The notes under the pieces: model-generated | The model's input: the letters and a program-made list of their open reading frames with translations, nothing else | The model's database searches: none | What the model was told of the DNA's origin: nothing | Made by a program: the position numbers and the translations under genes | Assembly (NCBI GenBank): GCA_028984105.1 | Contig: CM054818.1 | Location: 26,358,643-26,422,642 of the forward strand | DNA: 64,000 bases | Origin: Lavandula angustifolia | Lineage: Eukaryota; Streptophyta; Magnoliopsida; Lamiales; Lamiaceae | Reading direction: 5' to 3' | Part shown: one piece after another, positions 24,424-35,710 of the stretch | Layout of the letters: each line of letters begins with the position of its first letter | How positions within the stretch are numbered: the stretch's first letter is position 1

Positions 24424-25011
24424 TACGGGTGGGCAAAATGAATGGGTATCCGTTCCCGTACCCGTCCCGTTCGGGTATTTTCTGTTCGGGTCGAGAAAAG
24501 TGGGTACGGGTACCCGTTTCACGGGATTCCGCAATTCTAATTTCGGATCGGGTACGAATATGGGTATTATTTTTCATTACTCGTTTTCGTTCGGGTACTC
24601 GCATTTTATATGTATATATATGAAATCTATATTTACATATTTATAACAATGTAAATAAATATGTAATGTTAATGGGTTTAGAAACTAAATAATATACAAC
24701 AAATTAAAATTTGAATGTTTGTGGTTGTTTTTTGAGGAATTAGACTTGAATATTAGATGTTGATGAATTATGGTTGGATATTAGATTAAATTTGAATGTT
24801 TGTGGTTGTTTTTTAAATTTTTTTAGTATTTATTTGAATTCTATATAAAATATGGTAATTTCACGAGTATTCCCGTACCCGCGCGGGTACCCGCATGTGG
24901 ATATCCGCTCTATGCGGGTACGGGTTCGGGTAGAAAATTTTATTTCCCCCAAGCGCAGGTACCCGCATGTGGGTACCCGTTTGGCTGGTACCCGACCCGT
25001 GTCCACCCCTA
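24424..25011. mobile_element. Non-autonomous hAT-like element with 8-bp TSD
   Basis: Flanks are CGTCTGAT (24416-24423) and CGTCTGAC (25012-25019), an 8-bp duplication with one mismatch. Ends are TACGGGTGGGCA and (complement) TAGGGGTGGACA, typical hAT-type termini. Both subterminal regions are packed with GGGTACCCG/CGGGTACGGG motifs. The 588-bp element has an AT-rich core and no transposase, so any movement would need a source elsewhere. Confidence 0.8.
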
Positions 25012-25158
25012 CGTCTGACCCGTTGACTTAGAACCCTACCTCCGCTTTTCATTTTCTGCATCTCCCTCTCTCGCTTCTCCACCTCCGTTCTCTCTGCTTT
25101 CGTTCTCTCGGCCTCCACTCTCTGTCTCTGCTCCGCTCTCCGCTTCCACTCTCTTATA
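25012..25158. other. CT-rich stretch
   Basis: A C/T-rich low-complexity stretch (TCTCTC, CTCCGC, CTCTGC blocks) at about 25040-25155 between a hAT-like element and a Stowaway-like MITE. It could be the remnant of a promoter or 5' UTR, but no downstream gene is seen. Confidence 0.4.
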
Positions 25159-25354
25159 CTCCCTCCGTCCTATTGAAGTTGTCTAGTATTCCTTTATAGG
25201 TCGTCCCATTGAAGTTGTTCAATTTCACTTTTAAGCAAATTATTACACACTTTATTTGAGGGGTCCACAAATTTATACAACTCTACACACAATAAACAAC
25301 TTTTATTAAAAACCGTGCTAAAAGAAAGTGGACAACTTCGGTGGGACGGGGGGA
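25159..25354. mobile_element. Stowaway-like MITE
   Basis: Left end CTCCCTCCGTCCTATTGAAG after TA; right end CTTCGGTGGGACGGGGGGA. Internal GTTGTC/GACAAC continues the inverted repeat. About 196 bp. Confidence 0.75.
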
Positions 25355-25724
25355 TTATTTTTCTTATTAAAGCAAAAGCAGCAAATTGAGAAGGAAAGAA
25401 ACAAATTGCAATGGCGAGGATGATATTGAAGGTAATGGTTTCAGATCTGTTCTTCTGTTCTAAAATCAAATTTGAGATTGCAGTTGGCTTTATTCAGTCC
25501 GGATTCTGAATGTAAGCATTATAATTTTTGGAGATTTCTGGAGTAGTTGTTTGTTTATATAATTTTACGTCTCTTTTCTTTGGAGAACTGGTGATTAATT
25601 GTATGCCTTTTGGTTTCTATAGCTAGTATTTTAGTATACATTTAAAATTTAAGGATTTTTTGGAAATGAGAAACAGGATCTGCTCGTAGTGTTGTGGAAC
25701 TACTTCCATAAACTTTTGTTCGTT
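25355..25724. other. Non-coding DNA
   Basis: AT-rich DNA between a Stowaway-like MITE and the 266-bp duplication. A short open stretch near 25410 has no supported homology. No gene is claimed. Confidence 0.45.
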
Positions 25725-26250
25725 GTAATTGACATATTTATTTATTACGAGTGACACTCGGAATGTGACACTCTCCTCCGAGACAATTGACACTTTTGTT
25801 TATTACGATTGACATTTTGAGTAACATTTCTGGTTATTGGATTAAAGTGGTTAAATAACTTTGTTTGCTAAATCACTTAACAATGGTTTCATATGTTTAT
25901 TGGATTAAAGTGACGCGTTCTTTAATTATAATTGATACTTTACTTTAGTGTAATTGACACTTTGAGATAAATAACACTTTTGTTTTTTTTGTAATTGACA
26001 TATTTATTAATTACAAATGAAACTATATGAGAATGTGACACTCTCCTCCGAGACAATTGATAATTTTTTTTATTACAATTGACACTTTGAGTAACATTTA
26101 TGTTTATTATGTTGATCACATCTTTGTTGACTAAATCACTGAACAGTGGTTTCGTGTGATTATTGCATTAAAGTGACATATTTTTTAATTATGATTAATA
26201 CTTTAACTCATTGTAATTGACACTCAGACATAAATAACACATTTGTTCAC
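25725..26250. repeat. 266-bp direct tandem duplication
   Basis: Unit 1 (25725-25990) and unit 2 (25991-about 26250) both begin GTAATTGACATATTTATT and share ATGTGACACTCTCCTCCGAG at the same offset. Identity is roughly 80% by eye. Within each, short ATTGACACTTT-type words recur, and related words continue to about 26450. Source element unknown. Confidence 0.8.
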
Positions 26251-26544
26251 AACAAACATTTTCCCTAAGTATATGGAACTTTTCATAAAAATAAGTGACC
26301 CTTTGTTCGAAATAAATGACACTTTTATTCAAAACAAATGACACTTCCGTCAATGATGGTGAGATGACGTCCAAAATGAAAATGACATTTTTTCAAAACA
26401 AATGCTCAACATTAAACTATTATTCATAACAAATGACACATCCATCCTTAATAAAAATTGAGGAAAATAAAATAAAAATAAATAAAAAAAATTAATTTTT
26501 TTTAACAAAAAAAATAAAATTAAAAAGTACCTCTTGGTTGAAAA

Positions 26545-26610
26545 AAAAGGAGGTCGAACCCGAGACCTCTTGGTTGAAAAAAAAGTACCTTACCACTAGG
26601 CTAAAAGCCA
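26545..26610 (-). repeat. tRNA-derived SINE head or tRNA relic
   Basis: On the minus strand, AGCCTAGTGGTAAGG (26588-26602) fits a Pol III A box and GGGTTCGACCTCC (26549-26561) fits a B box, about 30 bp apart. It cannot fold as a full tRNA as far as I can see, so a SINE-like relic is more likely than a tRNA gene. Confidence 0.5.
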
Positions 26611-26629
26611 TTTATGTTATATATTAGCT

Positions 26630-26666
<37 letters not shown>

Positions 26667-27029
26667 CTGAAACACAAGCCAAATAATTGAGTCGCGAATT
26701 TGATCATTTCAGATCCAAATACACCTGCAACATGTGCACACAATTCTTTGTGTTCATTTTTTTTATTAGATAATTTGGATTGAATATATTATGAAACATT
26801 CATTATGCATATTTCTTATATATGTTTTATACAAAAATAGCAAAAGTGTAAAAAAATACATAATTTATACATAAAATATACTCCATAAAGAAGAGGAGTA
26901 TTTTTTATTTTATATATAACTCCGTCTTCTTTCTAGATCACCATTTTGTACATTATCAATATAACAGACATCTATGTCCTATATTTTTAAATTTGACTTT
27001 CGAGTCATGAAACAGTTTGAAACTTTCAA

Positions 27030-27214
27030 GTTGGCCAGCAAGTCCGAATTCAATTCCCACCAAAACTGCTGGGTGTTGTCTGTCACCCTGTTACATTAAG
27101 GGTGGTTGAACCCTCATGTGTGGTTTGCAGGCTACTGCACAAGGAGCGTGGTTTATCCAGTCTTGCAGAAGGTAGCGGCTGCGGGTTAACGTAAAAAAAA
27201 AAAAAAAAAAAAAG
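27030..27214 (+). mobile_element. SINE, 5'-truncated copy
   Basis: Shares with 48454-48654 the segments TCAATTCCCACC (B-box region), GGGTGTTGTCTGTCAC, TTAAGGGTGGTTGAA, GTTTGCAGGCTACTGCAC and GTAGCGGCTGCGGGTT, then a pure A tail of about 21 bases. The A-box head is missing or eroded. No clean target-site duplication. Confidence 0.75.
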
Positions 27215-28454
27215 TTGAAGGGGGTTAACGTTAACATTTATTAGGCATTAAACTTGTTGGTTTTAACTGCGTGAGGACCACGAGAGTCGTGAGGCGCGTC
27301 TGGTTTTGGGAGCGGGGACGCGTGAAATTCCAAACGGGCCCAAAATGGCGCCAAGTGTCACTTGTTTTCTGGAATCCTAGATTAATAATCTAACACTTGT
27401 ACTATGAATTGATGTTTGCTTTTGCGGTTGCCCTAATCAAACCACAAATACCTGCCCCCACCCCCTATTCTAATTTTTCAACTAATCAATATTTTATATT
27501 TTATTGATTATAACATGAAGAGAAAAAAAGTAGGCATGAAAATTTTAACATGGATCAATCAATAGATCTACATTTATTGGTGGATGGGAATAATCTGTTG
27601 ATAACATATAATTTTAAAGTGTTATTTTATTAATTTTAATTTAAAACATAAATAAAAATATAGTAACTTTAATCAAATATAATGACTGTAGTAAGCATGA
27701 CTGATATTTCATGTGAAAAATAAAAATAAAACACAAAAACAAAATCATCTTTCAAATATATTTTGTAGCTTTTATTCATCATATTTCTTTAATTTTTTCA
27801 AATATACTTTCATATGTTATGATTCTTATTAAAGTATGAATTTCTTATGTATATGTTATGATTCTTATGAACTTATGAATGAAGTTCATGAATAATAAGA
27901 GTGTAGTTTTTCATTTCTTATAAAAATAATTCAATTGTAAATTTGTAATTTTTCATTAGACATAAAGAATTTTAAATTGTGAATTTATAATTTTTCATTA
28001 GTTCATTAGTTCATGAATACTTATTTTTAATATAGATAATGTTAATTTCATTTTCGAAATACATTTTCATGATTAGAAATTAGAAATTTTAATATAATAT
28101 ATTGAAATCTAGAAAGTTAATATTTATTATATTTTCGTTAGATGTATTTTCACTTGTTATAAAAAGTTTTCAATTGTAATTGTTCATTAATCATAATTAT
28201 ATTTATACATATAATCCATTTCAATTAAAGAATATAAAATTAGAAATAAAAATAGTTTTAAATTTAAATTTTGGAAATAAAAATGTTAATTTCATTTTCA
28301 AAATACATGCCCATAATTACAATTTAAATATAGTATATTGAATTCTTTAAAATTAATATTTATATTTTATAAGCTAATTTTTTGTTAGATGTATTAATTT
28401 TTATTTAGTATGTCATGTTCTTATATAAAACTATACATGTAAAATATTAACAAA
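27215..28454. other. AT-rich DNA with no recognised feature
   Basis: About 1.2 kb. The first 200 bases are moderately GC-rich; the rest is strongly AT-rich, with scattered short words such as TTTCATTAG and repeated AATTTATAATTTTTCATT. I see no gene or element ends. Confidence 0.5.
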
Positions 28455-28545
28455 TGTGAACATTAGCTCAAACGGTATAAGTGCATGTAAGAAAATTATG
28501 GATGTGGGTTCAAATCTCATAAATAATATTTTTACACTTCTAAAT
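28455..28545 (+). repeat. tRNA-like SINE head
   Basis: TAGCTCAAACGG (28464-28475) matches the Pol III A box and GGGTTCAAATCTC (28506-28518) the B box, in the right order. The intervening and outer parts do not form clear tRNA arms. Probably a tRNA-derived retroposon fragment. Confidence 0.5.
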
Positions 28546-28554
28546 TCTAATTTG

Positions 28555-28719
28555 TTACGGGTTGGGTCCGGGGCGGGTCCCCAGCAGGAATCGGAACCGT
28601 CCCGGACCCGGTACAGGTCGGGTCCGAAACCGCCCCACACTTGTACGGGGCGGGTATTACCCGCCCCATTGCGTGCGGGTCTAGGTCGGATCTGACGGGT
28701 CCGAATCCTTTTGCCATCC
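28555..28719. mobile_element. hAT-like element end, CGGGTCC-rich
   Basis: Dense GGGTCCGGG, CGGGTCGG and CGGGGCGGG words ending in TTTTGCCATCCCTA, whose complement (TAGGGATGGCAAAA) resembles the termini of the 47762-48303 element. A matching left end was not found, so the element is probably truncated or its left part eroded. Confidence 0.55.
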
Positions 28720-29422
28720 CTAATCCAAACTCAAAAGCACATGTCTACAAAACATGATTAATTAGTCCAATTGACTAATCACATAACATGTGAGTTATAA
28801 TTCGTAAGACAACTCAAATAATAATGTAAATATATCTATGTATATAAATAATAACAAGAATGATAACAATTCATTAATTTTTGATTTGGAACATAATTGA
28901 AATTGAATCTAAACCACCAACATAACATTGAATAATCTCAATTTAATTTCGAAACAAATTCAAAATAAACTTCGCTTTTACGTAATAATCCTAACTATTT
29001 CTCAATGATATGTATGGTGTAGATTAAAATACCTTGCCCTATAACTCGTGTGGGCACATGGCGCACATTAGCATCTACGAAGAACCAAACGAAGATTCTT
29101 TCAATGTTGTGATGCCACGTACGCGACACATGTGGTTCACTTGATTGATTGGCAACTATCAAACAACCAAAAAAAGTTTGTTTCTTGCTCAGCAATTCAC
29201 ACAAAATAATAATATTAATAAAGTTTTAAATCGAAAACGAATTTTGAATCGGAAAGTTTGGTTACTAGAAAGAGTAGGGCTCTAATTTTCCAACACTACG
29301 ACAATGATATCTCCAAAGAATCAATTTCCAATACTTTCGGAGCACTTGTAGTTGTAGCGTCGTTTAATTGTATTCGGTTCCAAACGCGGATTCGCGACTT
29401 TTTACGTGGGCGGAATATTATA
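28720..29422. other. Non-coding DNA
   Basis: No gene or repeat recognised in about 700 bases. Confidence 0.5.
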
Positions 29423-29727
29423 CTCCCTTCGTCCCATTATTAATGACCACCTTTTCTAATTTGGACGTCCCGTTATTAGTGGCAACGTCCTAAATTAGTA
29501 AAAAACTATTTCATACTTTATTATTTTATCTCTCTTACTTTATATCTACTCTCATTATTATACTCATTTCTCTCTCCTACTTTATTATCTTCTCTCTCCT
29601 ACTCTCTCATTATTACACTCATCTCTTTCTCCTACTTTATTATCTATTCATCTCTCCTACTTTATTACATATTCTCTTAATTACCGTGCCGAAAAGAAAG
29701 GCGCCACTAATAATGGGACGGATGGAG
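29423..29727. mobile_element. Stowaway-like MITE
   Basis: CTCCCTTCGTCCCATTATTA at the left and TAATAATGGGACGGATGGAG at the right, both flanked by TA. The interior carries repeated CTCTCTCCTACTTTATTA words. About 305 bp. Confidence 0.85.
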
Positions 29728-29944
29728 TATTATTCAAAGTAAACACTACTATTAAATATTAATCGACGATAACTTTTGATATTATATTTTCTGAACGCAG
29801 AATTTTCTTTGTTATCATACAAGGGGCATTAAAACTTTTATTTACGTGCCGGGAAGAATCAACAGACGGCCCCTTTAGCTTGAAGGGAATGAACAAAACG
29901 TAAATTGCCAGCTGGGCTTGGGACATGATTATACTTATTAAATC

Positions 29945-30125
29945 ATGGATGTCATAGTGGTGAAGGTGGGTGGCCCGAGATCGAAAGGTCATGGTTCAAT
30001 TCCCACTGTCAACTTAGAGTGGTTTAACTCTCCTGTGTGGTTTGCAGGCTATTGCACAGGAGCGAAGTTTACCCTGTGCGCGCCAAAGGTAATGGCTGCA
30101 GGTTCCTCGTTATAAAAAAAAATAT
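29945..30125 (+). mobile_element. SINE copy
   Basis: Head GGATGTCATAGTGGTGAAGG (A-box region), GGTTCAATTCCC (B box), the family body GTGTGGTTTGCAGGCTATTG and GTAATGGCTGCAGGTTCCTC, then TTATAAAAAAAAA. Tail and flanks are AT-rich, so the target-site duplication is ambiguous. Confidence 0.75.
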
Positions 30126-30165
30126 ATATATCAAGAATTTTTTTTTTATTAAGACTGGATCCCTT

Positions 30166-30625
30166 GAGATGACATAGCGGTTAAGGTAGGTAGTTTGTGG
30201 CCGGAAGTCATGGATTCAAAATCCACTAAGACTGTTATGTGTGAGTCTGTCACTTATGGTTAGTCTAGTATGATTGAAACCTCCTGTGTTGTTTGCAGGC
30301 TAGAGCACAAGAGCGGCTAGAGCACAAGAGCGGGATTTGATTAGCCTAGAATTGTTGAACCCTCATGTGTTGTTTGTAGGCTAGAGCACAGGAGCAGAGT
30401 TTATCCAATGCACACTTCGGTAGCAGCGCGGGATTTGGTTAGCCTAGGATGGTTGAACCCTCATATGTCCAATGCGCACTTCGGTAGCGGCGCGGGATTT
30501 GGTTAGCCTAGGATGGTTGAACCATCATATGTTTGCAGGCTAGAGCACATGAGCGGAGTTTATCCAATACGCACTTCGGTAGCGGTTGCGGGTTATCCTC
30601 GTTGTCCAAAAAAAAAAAAATTATC
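30166..30625 (+). mobile_element. SINE with amplified internal module
   Basis: Flanked by AAGACTGGATCCCTT (30151-30165) and AAGACTGGAACCCTT (30626-30640), a 15-bp target-site duplication with one mismatch. The head has GATGACATAGCGGTTAAGG (A-box region) and GGATTCAAAATCC (B-box region). The 3' module is repeated about three times: GGTTAGCCTAGGATGGTTG and GCACTTCGGTAGCGGCGCGG recur between 30340 and 30590. It ends with an A run. At about 460 bp it is more than twice the length of the copy at 48454-48654. Confidence 0.8.
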
Positions 30626-30640
30626 AAGACTGGAACCCTT

Positions 30641-31186
30641 TCCAGCCAGCATATCTCATGTGCTGGTCTAATAATTTTATGACATGATCATGTAGTTCTT
30701 CATGTTTAAGCAAAGCATCTCTTAATTACAAAATTATGTCTCCTAAGCAACGCATAGATAGAACCAAAGAGGTGACAAAAACAAATAGAATCAAAATTGG
30801 AACCATGTCTATATGGTTTGGTTTCGGTTCTAAAGGTTACAAATATCGTAGACCGACAGCTACAATTCTTATTATTTTTAATTAGTAACAGTCTAAATCT
30901 CTCGAATTTTCGAAACTGAATTATTAACGGTTCAAATTGAATTATAAATTAAAAGGAACCAACTGTTCAAATTAGAATCTGAATCAAAACCGGCGATTTC
31001 AAGCCGTAATGGGGCAGCTCTAATTCCGCAAAGATAAATTAGTAGTAGGGCCCACAAAGCTTTAATATGAGGAAATAGATGCAGAGAAAAGTAAGCACAA
31101 AAAATGTAAAGAATCCCCTACAATTCTTGATCATCTATCTACAGTAAAGTTTGCAGATTACTGGGGGGGGGAAGATATATAAAATC
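30641..31186. other. Intergenic region and 3' flank of the membrane protein gene
   Basis: Non-coding. The last part is the probable 3' UTR of the minus-strand gene that starts at 34708. A short G run (8 Gs near 31161) lies just before the stop. Confidence 0.5.
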
Positions 31187-34100
31187 TCACGGCCCTTTTC
31201 TCTCGAACGAGGGTTGAGCCGACGCGGCATCTTCGCGCTTCGTATACTTGCGGTGGCGCCGCTCTCGTGCGTAGAGAACCCAGAAGATGAGGGAGAGCAT
31301 GACTGCAGCAGAGACCATCACCAGGCCAATGTAGACCCACTTGCTGTAGAGCCTGAGGTCCGGGCAGTGGTCCTTGCTGATCGCGGCGAAGGTGTCCCGG
31401 ACAAACGTGCAGTCCACCACATTGGTCAGGAACGGGCCGTAGTGGTACAGCCCGTAGCTCACGTTCACAGCTCCGCTCATCTGGTCGTACATGGTGGGCG
31501 TTAGCCGCCCTACTGTCGTGCACTTGTTGTTCGAGACTTGGCATTCATACTTCTTCCAAACCTGCATCGCAATTCGTTGAATAATCATGTGAATAATGAT
31601 GCAAGAAGTGTTTGTGTCTTAGACTTGTTGAAGATTTTGTTTTCCTAAAGAAATGTACTCCATCCATCCCGTTATAAGTGGCAACATTCTTTTCGACATG
31701 AGAATTAAGAGATTTCATGATAAAATATGAGAAAAAGAGGTAGATGATAAGGTATGAGAGAGAAGATGAGTGAAATAATGAAAGAGTAAGAGAGAGATGA
31801 TAAAGTAAAAGAGATAATCATTTGCCAAATTTGGAAAGTGACAACTTTTAGTGGGACATCTCAATCGGGAAAGGTAGCCACTTATAGCGGGACGGAGGGA
31901 GTACCATAAAAGGAGTACATAAAATAACCTTCGTACATGGAGTTAACAGACCCCGATTAGGGTACGCTTTACAATTATATACCCTAGTCGGGTTTGTTAA
32001 TCCTACGGACCACAACTATTTTGGGTATTTTGGATTAACTGGGGACACATGTCACCATTTCATTGATGGACACAAATTAGACAAGGATTGGACACGAAAA
32101 AACTGAACAGACGATCCCTTTCGATGTAAGATTAAGACACAACATAGAACTTCTACATAGGTAGACACAAGTTTCATAATCACATAGGTGGTCTTATTAT
32201 GTGAAACACATGCATACGCATAATCGGAATTAAGATAGATTCGACGCCTCGTGAGTAATATTTCAAGAAAAAAATGATCTCAACACTACTGGTTAATCAA
32301 GAAAAAAGATGAGGCATTTACCTGTGTAGCATTTGTGAGGTCAACTTCACCGGTAAGGCACGCGGTTCGGTTGGTCTTGTCGGGATTATACGGATTGCAC
32401 AGGAGAGGCACCAAGGGACCGGATTGATTGTACGAGAGAGCTCCAGCAGCAGGGGGTAGGTTGCGATTGGATACATTGGCAATGATCCCGTTGACGAGCT
32501 GAACCACTTGGTAGGTGACTTCTTTGCTTTGGGATTGTGCTTCTTGCGCGGTAGCCATGTCCACGCAAGGGATGATCTTGTCTAACGCGGTATGAGCCGT
32601 CGGGTTGTTAACCCACTCGTTCATGGCCACACACGTATCACCCATCACACTTCAAGAAACGGGAATACGCCTAATTAGCATTTAGCACTGACAACGAAAG
32701 AATGCAGATGGCTTCTACTTACTTGTGAAGAACAAGAAATACACCGCACAAGATGAAAGTGAGAGCAACGAGAATCCAACCAAAGACGACCAATCTACAA
32801 CAAAATCGCGTAAGGTTTAGCAAAATATGTCTTTACAAAGATGAGGTAGGTACGTGTTATGATTCACTCACACGTAAACGAGACACTGCAGGCCCGAAAT
32901 GGATAACACTGCACCAAATCAAACATTGAGCTAATTAGCAACGTTTATTAGTATTGCAAATCGCCATTTTGCTAAGTACGGATCGAAGGAATGGAAACTT
33001 ACGGAAACCGAGGAAAGCAAGGGTAAGCATTACGGCTGCTACTATAATGAGAATTAGGCCCCTGCATGTCATAAAACAGAACACAGTCTAAAACATCTAA
33101 CACTAATTTGAATATGAAGAAAAGGATAAAGACTTAAATACTCACACAGTATCCAAATAGTTGAAAATATCGTTCTTATTATTCTTCGTCGCACTTTCAA
33201 GAGTGTCGGCAGCAGAGGTTATCATCGTGTTGACCTTGTCGATGTTGTTCTGCACATCTTGGGGAAGAAAGACTTGATCTACTCCAACTCCCTTAGCAGA
33301 AGTGAGGTAATTCGAAAAACTCTTGAGATTGTCGACGGTGGAATCCGCTTGTCCCAGTACGTATTCTAAAGTACTTTTCGTACTATCGTGAAACTTCGCT
33401 TGGCCAGTGTAAAGAACCACAGCACCAATTCTGATGGACGGAAAGCGACAGGAGTGAGATTAAACACGAACAGCCAAAGCGTAAAAGAGATTTACGTTCC
33501 AAAAGTAATAGGCTTACACTGCAGCAACCGTAAAGAATGTGAGAAAAATAAGCGAGAGGGCATAGGCAAGACGTGAGTAGCCATAACGGCGGCGCCTGCA
33601 GCAGCAGACGTACATACAAGCCAGCAGCATAAAAACTCCAAACAGCACGAACCAGCACGCAGCAACGAGGAAAAGGGAAGAGCCGGTATAAAGCACAGAC
33701 TGCAAGAAAACAGAGAAGGGTTATAAAGTAACGGAAAACAACTAACAAAGTTCAAATCATGGACTGAAATCACAAACAACAGAGACTAAGTAACTTCAAT
33801 CAGTCCTTCTGCAAGTTACTCTTCACAGAAGAGATTTTATTCATTAAGATAAACACAAGCATCGATTTCTTAAACATATCAGGAGTCCAGGAAGGAATGC
33901 AGATAATCATCAAGCTCACAATCTCTAAGCCCCATAAATTTTAAACACAAAATTAAATATATGAAATTAAAATCCATGGTAGCTAGTCAACACTAGTAAT
34001 GCTGTATGTTTGAATATCATATGATGTCTGGTCTGCAAGAACCACTCTTACATCCATTTGGCATACATTTATTTCAAACAACAAAATCTACAAATTCATA

Positions 34101-34708
34101 TAAAAATAGTTTTTATACGCAGACCCTGTGTATAGACAAAGACAAAAGAGAAATTATATTTTTCAAAGAGGGTTTATTTTATTTTTTTTTAAACTACAGA
34201 AGAAGCCCTCTGTTCATCTACCATTTTGAGCCGGATTATCCGAAAATTTCAGAAAAAAAAAAAATCGAACTCCAGAAACCTGAGACCACATTAAATTCCG
34301 AGCAACAAAAAACACCTGAAAACACAAAAAAGTAAAGAAATTCTTACAGCAAAGTAGTGGTTATTGCTGATATTCCACCCTCCCGTGTAATATTTGAGGT
34401 CATCGAGCGGATCTTTTCTACGCGTTCTCTCCTTAGCCAACACTAAGACCGTTTCGTTTTCCAGAACAGACCGCCGAGCTCCGCGCAAAACGACGCCGTC
34501 TCTAGCCGCATCTGCCGCCGCTCCTAAAGGGCAATAATCAAAAGGGTTATAAAAAAGATTCACGCTTTTCGGGAAATAAAGCAAGTTCAGAAAATCCCAG
34601 TCGATAGAAGGGCGAGATTGTACCGGACGATGGGAGGAACGAGCAAGTGAAGAGGATTAAGGCTGTCAGAGCGAGAAGGGATAAGGTTTTGGTGTTGAGA
34701 GGGAACAT
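31187..34708 (-). CDS. Multi-pass plant transmembrane protein ('plasma membrane fusion protein' family)
   Basis: Nine exons: 34708-34624, 34523-34348, 33699-33518, 33430-33146, 33061-33003, 32908-32872, 32794-32723, 32649-32322, 31561-31187. All introns are GT-AG and phases agree, giving 532 residues, near the family length. An N-terminal signal peptide (LSLLALTALILFTCSFLP) is followed by an extracytosolic region with a conserved DPLDDLKYYTGGWNIS. Two membrane segments flank a Cys/Arg-rich loop (YVCCCRRRRYGYSR). A heptad-like extracellular region (FHDSTKSTLEYVLGQADSTV) precedes two more membrane segments (LILIIVAAVMLTLAFLG; VVFGWILVALTFILCGVF). Next comes a Cys-containing ectodomain with N-glycosylation sites, then a last membrane segment and a short basic tail. 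The layout recalls prominin/Tweety-type topology. The annotation name is inherited and the function unproven. At1g80540 and At2g12400 are likely relatives (from memory). Confidence 0.85.
31658..31901. mobile_element. Stowaway-like MITE in the last intron of the membrane protein gene
   Basis: CTCCATCCATCCCGTTATAA on the left after TA, and TTATAGCGGGACGGAGGGAG on the right before TA. It lies in the intron between 31562 and 32321. About 244 bp, no coding capacity. Confidence 0.85.
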
Positions 34709-35252
34709 CTTGGTGGTGCGGCGAAATGTGTGTGTTTAGATTTGTGGGGAGGGAAATATAAATGGGATTTGTCGTGCGCGTGAATACGTGTTATTCCGAG
34801 TGTTGGAAGCTCTCTCTCTCTCTTGCTGGTGGAAATGATAAGAATAGGGAAAGACGGACCTTTGGACTGGGTAGGCTGGTCGAATTTGAGAATCTTCTAC
34901 AATGCCTTCACGTTTGGGGAGAGAGATAAAGGGCATGGAGAGAGAGAGAGAGAGAGAATCTTTGTAAACGGAATGTAGTGTGTGAGTGGACAAAACGTTA
35001 GTATGAATAAAATAATGCAAAGCCATACATACGCATTATGTAATTTACAACACATAAATATACGTACAATTTCTTAAGATAAATTTGATAAGTGTCTTAT
35101 ATTAATATTAATATAAATTATGTAGTACTCCCTTAGTTATTTTATTTATGTTTAATTGAGATTGTGCTCGTGTATATGAGATTTAAAGTGGTACTATAAA
35201 TGTATGAAATAGGGGTACAAATTAAGCAAATGTGAAATAAGGCTGTGAATTT
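34709..35252. other. Promoter region of the membrane protein gene
   Basis: Directly upstream of the minus-strand start. Two GA/CT microsatellites (near 34811-34824 and 34938-34956) are typical of plant promoters and 5' UTRs. No specific factor site is claimed. Confidence 0.5.
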
Positions 35253-35409
35253 GATGAGAACTCACATTTAACGTGAAAACTATAATATAAATATTATGCA
35301 TAATGTAAAATTAAATGTTTTTTGTATTAAAATATAAAAATTATGTATAAAGATAAAATAATTATATATGATTCTTAGTTCTCACGTTAAAATGTCTTCT
35401 CACATCTCT
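35253..35409. mobile_element. Foldback MITE-like element, short relative of 1210-1634
   Basis: Left arm TGAGAACTCACATTTAACGTG, right arm the complement, CACGTTAAAATGTCTTCTCACA-like sequence. These share the ACGTGAGAACT word and arm order with the element at 1210-1634. The loop is AT-rich. Confidence 0.6.
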
Positions 35410-35602
35410 GTGAAAAATAATACTATATAAAAATTGAAAATATATGATAAAATTGTCTTGTATTTTATTTTGAATCGTCTAATTAAAAATGATTCATAAA
35501 TATAATAATACTCTATTATAATATAATGAATCGAAAAAGATTTGTGCACTAATAGCACAAATTCTATTATTTTGAATTGTCTTGTAATAATACTCTATCA
35601 TA

Positions 35603-35710
35603 AATATAATAATACTCTATTATTTTGAATGGTCTTGTATAATAAATATAATAATACTCTATTATTTTGAATGGTCTTGTATAATAAATATAATAATACT
35701 CTATTATAAT
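35603..35710. repeat. 42-bp AT-rich tandem repeat
   Basis: AATATAATAATACTCTATTA followed by TTTTGAATGGTCTTG recurs with a 42-bp period, about two and a half copies. Similar words start as far left as 35500. Confidence 0.7.

Noticed and set aside
26545..26610. A functional tRNA gene
   Set aside because: A and B boxes are recognisable, but no complete cloverleaf with acceptor and anticodon stems could be folded by eye.
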